DNA of 13,558 nucleotides, from NCBI GenBank assembly GCA_021804195.1, contig JAJZKJ010000014.1, forward strand, positions 1-13,558. The letters run 5' to 3'. Below, piece by piece: positions 6,518 to 12,993 of the stretch. The DNA comes from Acidobacteriota bacterium. Its GTDB lineage: Bacteria; Planctomycetota; Phycisphaerae; WQYP01; JAJZKJ01. Below the pieces are notes generated by a model. It had not been told where the DNA came from. It made no database searches and worked only from the letters and a program-made list of their open reading frames with translations. Position 1 is the first letter of the stretch, and each line of letters begins with the position of its first letter. The position numbers were made by a program, and so were the translations under genes.

Positions 6518-7281
6518 TGACCTTCCTGAGTTCAGCATGGCCCGAGCTGGATGTCCTGGTGCTGGCCGCCGGCCAGAGCCAGCGCCTGCGGGAAATATTG
6601 GGCGATCGCCCCAAACCGCTGATTGACGTATGGGGCGAACCGGTGCTGGTTCGCAATTTGCGCTGGCTGGCTGGGCATGGTGTGCGCCGGGTCTGGACCA
6701 ACCTGCATTACGGCGCCGCCGCCATTCAAGCCGCGCTGGGCGATGGGTCCGAGTTGGGCCTGCGGATCCATTATTCTCACGAGCGCGAATTGCTGGGCAC
6801 CGCCGGGGCGGCCCGTGCCCTGGCCGGATTGTGGCGGCGCTGGCTGCTGGTGGTCTATGGTGACAACCTGCTCAATTTTGACCTGAGCCGCTTTCTGAAT
6901 CTCGCCATGAGTTCGGCTGCGGAAACCGCCTGGCTGACTGTATTTGAGTCGGGTGTTAACTCCGCGACCTCCATCGCCGGCAGTGCATTATTAGCCGGCG
7001 CGGAGCATCGCTTACTGGGCTTTCAGGAAACCCGCAATCGTGCCGCCAGCCCGGGAGACCGCATCGCCGCCGGCGTTTATTGCCTGCCTGCGGCTTGGAT
7101 ATCCGCCTTGCCTGAAAGCTACCCACTCGATTTTGGCCAGGACGTGTTTCCGCTCTGGCTCGCGCAGGACAAAGTCTTGAAAGTCTACCCGATTGAGGGC
7201 TATTGCCTGGGCATGGATACACCTCAGACATATCAACAGGCATTGCAGTTGATTTTGCATAATCATTTGGAGCTTGCATGA
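6517..7281 (+). CDS. hddC: Nucleotidyltransferase, HddC-like (GDP-heptose synthase candidate)
   Basis: This 254-residue sugar-1-phosphate nucleotidyltransferase shows the N-terminal loop LAAGQSQRLRE (residues 16-26), DRPKPL (30-35), LLGTAGA for base and sugar binding, and YGDNLL with metal-binding Asp116. The C-terminus has GMDTPQTY. The first loop carries Ser21 where RmlA-type enzymes have glycine. Translation starts at GTG 6517, overlapping the previous TAG by one base; no in-frame ATG lies near. The stop overlaps the start of the GHMP kinase (ATGA at 7278). Adjacency to an HddA-like kinase and the presence of GmhA- and GmhB-like genes point to HddC, which makes GDP-D-glycero-alpha-D-manno-heptose. 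The nucleotide preference cannot be read from the sequence, so the symbol is provisional. Confidence 0.82.
   Translation: MTFLSSAWPELDVLVLAAGQSQRLREILGDRPKPLIDVWGEPVLVRNLRWLAGHGVRRVWTNLHYGAAAIQAALGDGSELGLRIHYSHERELLGTAGAARALAGLWRRWLLVVYGDNLLNFDLSRFLNLAMSSAAETAWLTVFESGVNSATSIAGSALLAGAEHRLLGFQETRNRAASPGDRIAAGVYCLPAAWISALPESYPLDFGQDVFPLWLAQDKVLKVYPIEGYCLGMDTPQTYQQALQLILHNHLELA
7269..7272 (+). promoter_or_regulatory. Ribosome binding site of the GHMP kinase gene
   Basis: GGAG at 7269-7272 lies 5 nt before ATG 7278, inside the last codons of the nucleotidyltransferase gene. It supports this start and coupled translation. Confidence 0.45.
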
Positions 7282-8333
7282 TTGCAACCCGCACTCCTTT
7301 TCGCATCACGCTCGGCGGTGGCGGCACTGATCTGCCTTCGTTTTATTCTGTGCATGGCGGTTTTATTTTTGCCATGACGATCGATAAATATATGTATGTC
7401 ATGTTGAACCCTTCGATTATTGATCGAAAAGTCCGTCTGCATTATTCGCAAAGTGAAACTGTAAACACTTCCCGCGAGTTGCGACATGAACTGGCGCGCG
7501 AGGCGCTGTTATTGCATGGCATTGAGAATAGCATTGAAATCTCTTCACTGGCTGAACTGCCTGGGGGTACAGGCCTGGGGTCATCTAGTTGTTATTTGGT
7601 TGGGCTTCTGACAGCCCTGCATCATTTGCGTAGGGATTTTGTTTCGTTGCAGCAAGTCGCTGAGGAAGCTTGCCATATTGAATTGAATATCCTGAAAAAA
7701 GGTATCGGCAAGCAGGATCAGTACATGGCTGTCTTTGGTGGCTTGACTACATTGGATATTGGCCGCGATGGGGCTGTGGACGTGCGCAATGTGCAAGTGG
7801 GCGCCGGATCTATCGCTGGGTTATCGGCGAATATGCATCTCTATTATACAGGTTTGCAGCGCGATGCGCTGGAGGTGCTCGCGGATCAGAACACTGCCCT
7901 CAAGGATCGACCGCATCAGCGCAATCAGGCTGCGGAGAGCCTTTTATCCATTAAGGAATTAGGTTATCGTTTTCTCGATTCTGTAAAGAATGAAGATTAC
8001 GATTTATTTGGTACGTTATTGCATGAACATTGGGTGATAAAAAAATCTCTTTCAAATAAAATAAGCTCTAGTCATATTGATCAGTTATATGAGTTGGTTC
8101 GCCGTGAATATGGCGTATTAGGGGGTAAAATTGTGGGAGCGGGAGGCGGTGGCTTTCTTATGCTGTATTGCCCGCGGCATCATCGGCATTTAGAGGAGTT
8201 TATGTTGAGCCATGGCATGCCGCGCATGCATTATACGCTGGAAAACGAGGGCAGCAAAATTGTGGCTAGTTTAGGAAGTGTGCCTTTGCGGGTCAATGCT
8301 TCCTTCGCTCAAGCCGCGTCATCAGTTTATTGA
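7278..8333 (+). CDS. hddA: GHMP kinase, D-glycero-alpha-D-manno-heptose-7-phosphate kinase (HddA-like)
   Basis: This 351-residue GHMP-family kinase has the N-terminal block RTPFRITLGGGGTDLPSF, characteristic of HddA-type sugar kinases. The ATP-binding motif GGTGLGSSS is at residues 96-104. The C-terminal glycine-rich motif GGKIVGAGGGGF (282-293) is complete. HddA phosphorylates heptose 7-phosphate at C1 to the alpha-1,7-bisphosphate, which the GmhB-like phosphatase at 3414 would then trim. The start overlaps the HddC-like stop and has GGAG 5 nt upstream. The 3' half is much AT-richer than the neighbours (16 G+C in 60 bases at 8041-8100) and uses many TTA and ATT codons, a sign of separate origin. 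Fucokinase-type GHMP kinases are the nearest alternative. Confidence 0.9.
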   Translation: MIATRTPFRITLGGGGTDLPSFYSVHGGFIFAMTIDKYMYVMLNPSIIDRKVRLHYSQSETVNTSRELRHELAREALLLHGIENSIEISSLAELPGGTGLGSSSCYLVGLLTALHHLRRDFVSLQQVAEEACHIELNILKKGIGKQDQYMAVFGGLTTLDIGRDGAVDVRNVQVGAGSIAGLSANMHLYYTGLQRDALEVLADQNTALKDRPHQRNQAAESLLSIKELGYRFLDSVKNEDYDLFGTLLHEHWVIKKSLSNKISSSHIDQLYELVRREYGVLGGKIVGAGGGGFLMLYCPRHHRHLEEFMLSHGMPRMHYTLENEGSKIVASLGSVPLRVNASFAQAASSVY

Positions 8334-8342
8334 AGCTTGACA

Positions 8343-9362
8343 ATGTCTCCTGTTCTTCGCCTCGGCCTCGCCGGCTTTGGCCTGATCGGCCGCCGCCGGG
8401 CGCAGATCGCGGCCGCGGATCATCGCGTCGTTCTGACCGGCATCGCCGATCCCAATCCCGCGGCCTGTCAGGAAGCGGCCGCGCTTTATAAGATCCCGGT
8501 TTATGCCGAGGCGCGTGCGTTGCTGCGCCAGCCGCTCGACATTCTGCTCGTCGCCGCGCCCAATCTTCATGCCGTCCCCATCGCCCAGGCCGCCCTCCGC
8601 CGCGGCTTGCATGTGCTGATGGAAAAGCCGCCCGGCGCCAATCTCGGTCAATGCCGCCGTTTGCGGACCGCGGCCGAAACCGCCGGCCGGACTTTGAAAT
8701 TCGGCTTTAATCATCGCTACCACCCCGCCATCTTTCGCCTTGTGCAATCGGTGCGCGCCGGTGATATCGGCCAGATCATCAATATTCGCGCCCGCTATGG
8801 CCATGGCGGCCGGCCGGGCTATGAACAGGAATGGCGCGGCCAGGCAAAACTCTCGGGTGGCGGCGAGTTGCTCGATCAGGGCGTGCATCTGCTCGATTTA
8901 CTGCATTGGCTGCTGGGCATGCCCGATTCTGTCTATGCCCTGCTGCAAACCGCGGTTTGGCCGGTGCAGCCGCTGGAAGACAATGCCTTTGCGCTGCTCC
9001 ATTATCCCGGCGGCGTCGTGGCCAGCCTGCATTCCAGTTGGACGCAGTGGAAAAACCTGTTCTCTCTGGAAGTGTTTGGCGTGACCGGCTCGCTGTCCGT
9101 CGAGGGCCTGGGGGGAAGTTACGGTGCGGAAACTTTGATCCATCACCGCCGCCGGCCCGCGGGCGGACCGCCCGACACCAGTTCCGCCGAATTTCTGGGC
9201 CCGGATTCCTCCTGGCAATTGGAATGGGAAGATTTTCTGAATGCCGTTCTTTGCCAGGCTCCTTATCTGGGCACTCCGGCCGAAGCCGTAGCCGTCATGC
9301 AGGTGCTGGATAGCTTACGGCGCTCCGCCCGTACCGGCCGCCGCGTCCCGATTTCTGCCTGA
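8343..9362 (+). CDS. Gfo/Idh/MocA-family NAD(P)-dependent oxidoreductase
   Basis: This 339-residue sugar oxidoreductase has the Rossmann loop GLAGFGLIG at residues 8-16. The conserved Glu94-Lys95-Pro96 motif contains the usual catalytic or cofactor lysine. The second-domain block GGGELLDQGVHLLDLL starts at residue 172, with His182 in the substrate-binding position. ATG 8343 is preferred over the in-frame TTG 8337; GAAG at 8332-8335 gives fair spacing. Members oxidise or reduce a hydroxyl of free or nucleotide-linked sugars. The substrate cannot be named. It could supply a 3-keto sugar for the aminotransferase at 11159, or alter the heptose. It follows hddA by 9 nt, and base composition returns to GC-rich here. 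Confidence 0.88.
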   Translation: MSPVLRLGLAGFGLIGRRRAQIAAADHRVVLTGIADPNPAACQEAAALYKIPVYAEARALLRQPLDILLVAAPNLHAVPIAQAALRRGLHVLMEKPPGANLGQCRRLRTAAETAGRTLKFGFNHRYHPAIFRLVQSVRAGDIGQIINIRARYGHGGRPGYEQEWRGQAKLSGGGELLDQGVHLLDLLHWLLGMPDSVYALLQTAVWPVQPLEDNAFALLHYPGGVVASLHSSWTQWKNLFSLEVFGVTGSLSVEGLGGSYGAETLIHHRRRPAGGPPDTSSAEFLGPDSSWQLEWEDFLNAVLCQAPYLGTPAEAVAVMQVLDSLRRSARTGRRVPISA

Positions 9363-9386
9363 GCGGGTCGTTGCGCGTTCACCACC

Positions 9387-10127
9387 ATGGCTTCCGTTTC
9401 GCCCTTGCCTCCAGTTGCCATTTTCTGCGGTGGTCAGGGTTTGCGTCTGCGCGGCCAGGGCGATGATCTTCCCAAGCCGCTGCTGTCCGTCGGCCCGCGC
9501 CCCATTCTCTGGCATGTAATCCGCTATTACGCCTGTTTTGGCGTGCGGCGATTTTATTTATTGACCGGCCATCGCGGAGATCAGATCGCGGAGGCTTTCG
9601 CTCCCTCCCGTTCCCTTCTTCCCGCCGGCTGCGAGATTGTCTGCCTGCCTACCGGTGAATCCGCCGCCACCGGGGAACGGTTGCGGGCCGTGGAATCGCA
9701 TCTGCGGCGGGAGCCGGTCTTTTTCGCCACCTATAGCGACGGTTTGTCTGACATTGATCTTCACGGCTTATTCGAATTTCACATCCGCCATGATCGCGCC
9801 GCAACCCTCGCCGCGGTGCGCCCGTTTTCTCCCTTCGGAATGCTGCAAATCGCATCCGATGGCCGGGTGACGGGCTTTGCGGAAAAACCCCGCCTCGAGC
9901 AGCGCATTAACGGCGGTTTTTTTGTTTTTTCGCCTTCTATTTTCGATTATCTGCGCCCGCGGGAGCCGCTCGAAGGCGAACCCATGCGGGCCTTATCCGC
10001 CGCCGGCCAGCTTATGGCCTATCCGCATGACGGTTTTTGGGCCTGCATGGATACTTATAAGGAGCAGCAGGAGCTAACCCGGCTATGGGAAATCAATCAG
10101 GCGCCCTGGAAAATCTGGACGGAATAG
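9387..10127 (+). CDS. rfbF: Glucose-1-phosphate cytidylyltransferase (RfbF-like)
   Basis: This 246-residue nucleotidyltransferase matches the CDP-glucose synthase family, which joins CTP and glucose-1-phosphate. Visible are GGQGLRL (residues 15-21), PKP (29-31), ILWHVIRYY, the TGESAATGERL block that resembles the family TGE..TGGRLKR, TYSDGLSDID (115-124) with metal-binding Asp118, INGGFFVF (174-181) and FWACMDTYKEQQ. The family threonine in the first loop is Leu19 here, and the loop before PKP is reshaped. The next gene overlaps its 3' end by 43 nt and is RfbG-like, which supports CDP-glucose over other NDP-sugars. ATG 9387 has no clear ribosome site but gives the normal N-terminus. Confidence 0.88.
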   Translation: MASVSPLPPVAIFCGGQGLRLRGQGDDLPKPLLSVGPRPILWHVIRYYACFGVRRFYLLTGHRGDQIAEAFAPSRSLLPAGCEIVCLPTGESAATGERLRAVESHLRREPVFFATYSDGLSDIDLHGLFEFHIRHDRAATLAAVRPFSPFGMLQIASDGRVTGFAEKPRLEQRINGGFFVFSPSIFDYLRPREPLEGEPMRALSAAGQLMAYPHDGFWACMDTYKEQQELTRLWEINQAPWKIWTE

Positions 10128-11119
10128 ATTCCGGCCTTTGGCGCGATCGCCCCGTGCTGGTCACGGGCGCAACCGGCCTGCTGGGGCTGAATCTGTGCCA
10201 GGCGCTGCGCCGGCTGGGCGCGCGCGTGATCGCCCTGGTGCGGGATGCGCCGCTGCCGGAGCCATTTGCGTTATTCGGTCTGGAGGGCAGCCTGGTCGTC
10301 GTGCGCGGTCGGGTGGAAGAACCGGCGCTGCACGAGCGCATTCTCACCGACTATTCCGTGTCGGTGGTCTTTCATCTGGCGGCGCAGACGCTGGTGGGCC
10401 CGGCGCGCCAGAACCCCGCCGCCACCTTTGAGACCAATATTGCCGGTACCTGGCGGCTGCTGGAAGCCTGCCGCCGCCAGCCGGTGCAAGCCTTCCTTCT
10501 CGCTTCCAGCGATAAGGCCTACGGCGCCCAGCCCCAACTGCCTTATCGCGAAGATTTTCCCCTGCTCGCCGGCTTTCCATACGACGCCTCCAAGGCCTGC
10601 GCTGAAATTCTGGCGCGTTCCTATTTCCAAACCTATCAATTGCCCATCGGTATCACCCGCTGCGCCAATCTCTATGGCCCCGGTGATTTGAATCTGTCCC
10701 GGCTGGTCCCGGGAACCCTGCATTCCATCCTGCGCGGCGAGGCGCCGGTGCTGCGCAGTGATGGCTCGCCCGAGCGGGATTATATGTATGTGGGCGACGC
10801 GGTGCGCGCTTATCTGCTTTTTGCCGCCGCGGTGCTGGCGGGGCAGAGCCATGGCGAAGCGATGAATTTCGGCTCCGGCCGGCCCTGCTCGGTGCTGGCT
10901 CTGATCCAGGCTCTCACCACGGCTTGCCGGCAAGCTGGCTTTCCTCCCGTTCTGCCCGCGCGCATTCTGGCGGATACGCGGGCTGAAATTGACCGCCAGT
11001 ATCTGGATAGCTCCCGCGCCCTGGCCCGCCTCGGGTGGAAAGCAGAAATGCCGCTCGCGCAGGGCTTGCGCGAAACCGCTGTCTGGTACCGCGATCACCG
11101 CGCTGCCCTGGGTTGGTAA
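10085..11119 (+). CDS. rfbG: CDP-glucose 4,6-dehydratase-like extended SDR (RfbG-like)
   Basis: This 344-residue extended SDR has the cofactor loop TGATGLLG at residues 27-34 and FHLAAQTLV. The signature SSDKAYG (Ser141, Ser142, Asp143, Lys144) corresponds to the TSDK block of CDP-glucose 4,6-dehydratases. Tyr166 and Lys170 (YDASK) complete the active site. RCANLYGPGDLN and RDYMYVGDAV follow in family order. The product would be CDP-4-keto-6-deoxyglucose. ATG 10085 lies inside the cytidylyltransferase gene; no better start exists before the Rossmann strand, so the 43-nt overlap is accepted and suggests coupled translation. A related epimerase acting on another nucleotide sugar is possible, but the RfbF-like partner favours CDP-glucose. 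Confidence 0.86.
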   Translation: MGNQSGALENLDGIDSGLWRDRPVLVTGATGLLGLNLCQALRRLGARVIALVRDAPLPEPFALFGLEGSLVVVRGRVEEPALHERILTDYSVSVVFHLAAQTLVGPARQNPAATFETNIAGTWRLLEACRRQPVQAFLLASSDKAYGAQPQLPYREDFPLLAGFPYDASKACAEILARSYFQTYQLPIGITRCANLYGPGDLNLSRLVPGTLHSILRGEAPVLRSDGSPERDYMYVGDAVRAYLLFAAAVLAGQSHGEAMNFGSGRPCSVLALIQALTTACRQAGFPPVLPARILADTRAEIDRQYLDSSRALARLGWKAEMPLAQGLRETAVWYRDHRAALGW

Positions 11120-11158
11120 TAAACTCCACACATTGCGTTTGATTCCTGTTTTCTTGAT

Positions 11159-12286
11159 TTGATCTCTGTTCCCTTTCATCGCCCATCGCTTGAGGAAGAA
11201 GACATCGCCGCCGTTGCCGGCTCGCTGCGATCCGGCTGGCTTACCAGCGGTCCCGAAGCAGCGGCTTTCGAAACGGAGTTCGCCGCCTTCGTGCGGTCTC
11301 CGCATGCTCTCGCCTTGAACTCGGGCACCGCGGCCCTGCATCTCGCCTTGGCCGTCGCCGGCATTGGGCCCGGTGATGAAGTTCTCCTGCCGGTCAACAC
11401 CTTCGCCGCGACTGCGGAGGTCATAGTTCACCTCGGTGCCACGCCGGTCTTCTGCGATATTCTTCCCACCCTGAATATGGATCCCGCCGAGGCGGAGCGT
11501 AAGATCACGCCTCGCTCCCGGGTGCTGCTCCCGGTGCATATTGCCGGCCAGCCCGCCGATCTCGCCGCCTTGCGCGATCTGGCCCGGCGCCATCATCTTT
11601 GGGTCATCGAAGATGCCGCCCATGCCTTGCCGGCCCGCTTTGGCGGCGACTGGATCGGTGGCATCTCTGACTGTGTTTGTTTCAGTTTTTACGCCACCAA
11701 AACCCTGACCACCTGTGAAGGCGGCATGTTGACCACCCCGCATGCCGGTTGGGCCGCGCGGGCCCGCCGTCTGGCCCGCCACGGCATGGCGCCCGCCGCG
11801 TCCTCTGCCTTGGCCTGGAACTATGAAGTCCTTGAGCCGGGTTACAAGTACAATCTCGCCGATCCTCTCGCCGCCCTGGGCCGCGCCCAACTGCGGCGGC
11901 AGATGGAATTCTGGCAAAAGCGAAAAAACCTGGCCGCGGAATATATTCGCCATTTGTCCGGCTGCCCTGAGATTCAGTTTCCCGAATCCCACCCCCAGGC
12001 GCAGTCTGCCTGTCACCTGATGATTGTCTTGCTGAATCTCGGCAAAATTCCCTGGACTCGCGAGGCGGTTTCGCGCCGCATGCGCGAGCTCGGTGTGGAA
12101 ACCAGCGTCCACTTTAAGCCTTTGCATCAGCATCCCTGGTATCGCCGGAAATACCATCTTCGTGAGGAAGATTTCCCCCGCGCCTCCAGTCTCTGCGCAC
12201 GTTGTCTTTCTTTGCCCTTGTACCCCGGACTGTCCGCGTCCGATCAGGAGCATGCTGTCAAAGCGCTGCAAGCCGCCTGCGCATAA
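11159..12286 (+). CDS. DegT/DnrJ/EryC1/StrS-family PLP aminotransferase
   Basis: This 375-residue fold-type I PLP enzyme of the sugar aminotransferase family has SGWLTSGPE near the N-terminus, NSGTAALHLAL, and VIEDAAHALPA with the PLP-pyridine aspartate. The Schiff-base Lys181 lies in FSFYATKTLTTCEGGM. This lysine separates it from RfbH-type 3-dehydrases, which have histidine there. It would transfer an amino group to a keto nucleotide sugar, probably the CDP-4-keto-6-deoxyglucose made by the preceding genes. The start is TTG 11159: no in-frame ATG exists between the stop at 11120 and the conserved region, and MISVPFHRPS fits the family start. No Shine-Dalgarno sequence is visible, so expression may be low. 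The usual TGEGG motif reads TCEGG. Confidence 0.9.
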   Translation: MISVPFHRPSLEEEDIAAVAGSLRSGWLTSGPEAAAFETEFAAFVRSPHALALNSGTAALHLALAVAGIGPGDEVLLPVNTFAATAEVIVHLGATPVFCDILPTLNMDPAEAERKITPRSRVLLPVHIAGQPADLAALRDLARRHHLWVIEDAAHALPARFGGDWIGGISDCVCFSFYATKTLTTCEGGMLTTPHAGWAARARRLARHGMAPAASSALAWNYEVLEPGYKYNLADPLAALGRAQLRRQMEFWQKRKNLAAEYIRHLSGCPEIQFPESHPQAQSACHLMIVLLNLGKIPWTREAVSRRMRELGVETSVHFKPLHQHPWYRRKYHLREEDFPRASSLCARCLSLPLYPGLSASDQEHAVKALQAACA

Positions 12287-12309
12287 TTGCCGCTGATGCA
12301 GCTCTGTCC

Positions 12310-12993
12310 ATGAAAGTCCCCGCTTCGGCATTTCTGCATTCCGCGCCTGATACAGTTCCGCCCAGGGCGGGCATCCCGCGCTGGGCGGAATGCATTTTCG
12401 CCCTGCTGCTGTTACTCCTGTTGTTTTTCCCCATGCTGTTGCTTGCTTTGGTGATTTGTCTCGACTCGCGGGGATCGGCTTTATTCCGGCAGCTCCGGCT
12501 GGGCCGCCACGGCCGGCCTTTTACCCTCTGGAAATTCCGCACCATGGTCGTCAACGCCGAAAGCCGTGGCCCGGCATTAACGGCCTGGGGCGATTCCCGC
12601 ATCACCCGCTTGGGCGCATGGCTGCGGAATATTCATTGCGATGAATGGCCCCAGTTATGGAATATTCTGCTCGGGGAAATGCGTTTTGTGGGGCCGCGGC
12701 CGGAATTGCCCGCCAATTTGCCTGTGATTTCGCGCGAACTGCTCTGCCTCACTCCGGGTCTGACCAGCCCGGCCAGCCTGGCCTATCGCCATGAGTCTCG
12801 CCTGCTGGCCTCGCTGCCGTCAGCCGAGCGCGAGCGCTTTTATCTCGAAATCCTGCTTCCCCGCAAGCAGCAAATGGACTTGGCTTACGAGCGTCATCGC
12901 ACCCTGCGCGGCGATCTCAAATTATTGCTGCTGACTCTGATTTCCCCCCTGCTGCCGGCCTCCGCAACCCTGGTGGAACAACTGCCGGTATGA
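12310..12993 (+). CDS. Undecaprenyl-phosphate sugar phosphotransferase (initiating, short type)
   Basis: This 228-residue bacterial sugar transferase moves a sugar-1-phosphate from a nucleotide sugar to the lipid carrier, starting the repeat unit at the inner membrane. One hydrophobic segment (residues 29-50, with Pro41) fits a monotopic re-entrant helix. It is followed by the LFRQLRLGRHG and TLWKFRTM blocks, the catalytic pair Asp111-Glu112 in DEWPQLWNIL (usually DELPQ), and VGPRPELP. The multi-pass N-terminal domain of WcaJ/WbaP types is absent. ATG 12310 is 23 nt after the aminotransferase and gives the GIPRW segment that I recall preceding the helix in relatives. Codons 9-29 overlap strong alternative stem structures. 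Which sugar is transferred is not readable. Confidence 0.9.
   Translation: MKVPASAFLHSAPDTVPPRAGIPRWAECIFALLLLLLLFFPMLLLALVICLDSRGSALFRQLRLGRHGRPFTLWKFRTMVVNAESRGPALTAWGDSRITRLGAWLRNIHCDEWPQLWNILLGEMRFVGPRPELPANLPVISRELLCLTPGLTSPASLAYRHESRLLASLPSAERERFYLEILLPRKQQMDLAYERHRTLRGDLKLLLLTLISPLLPASATLVEQLPV
12335..12394 (+). other. Two mutually exclusive stems in the 5' coding region of the sugar transferase
   Basis: Stem A pairs 12356-12365 with 12381-12390 (10 bp, perfect). After one G-G mismatch it continues as 12367-12371 with 12375-12379 around a 3-nt loop. Stem B pairs TGCATTCCGC (12335-12344) with GCGGAATGCA (12385-12394), also 10 bp perfect. The two share 12385-12390 and cannot form together. 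The structures begin 25 nt after the start codon. No T-tract follows, so this is not a simple terminator. Confidence 0.55.

Noticed and set aside
10271..12331. A 686-codon open frame on the minus strand, antisense to the RfbG-like and aminotransferase genes
   Set aside because: The translation is Gly/Arg/Gln-rich with no recognisable domain, while the + strand carries two clear enzymes with intact motifs. GC-rich codon bias commonly opens long antisense frames.
12356..12390. Stem A in the sugar transferase gene as a rho-independent terminator after the aminotransferase gene
   Set aside because: No run of T follows, and the stem lies in codons that encode a recognisable part of the transferase family N-terminus.
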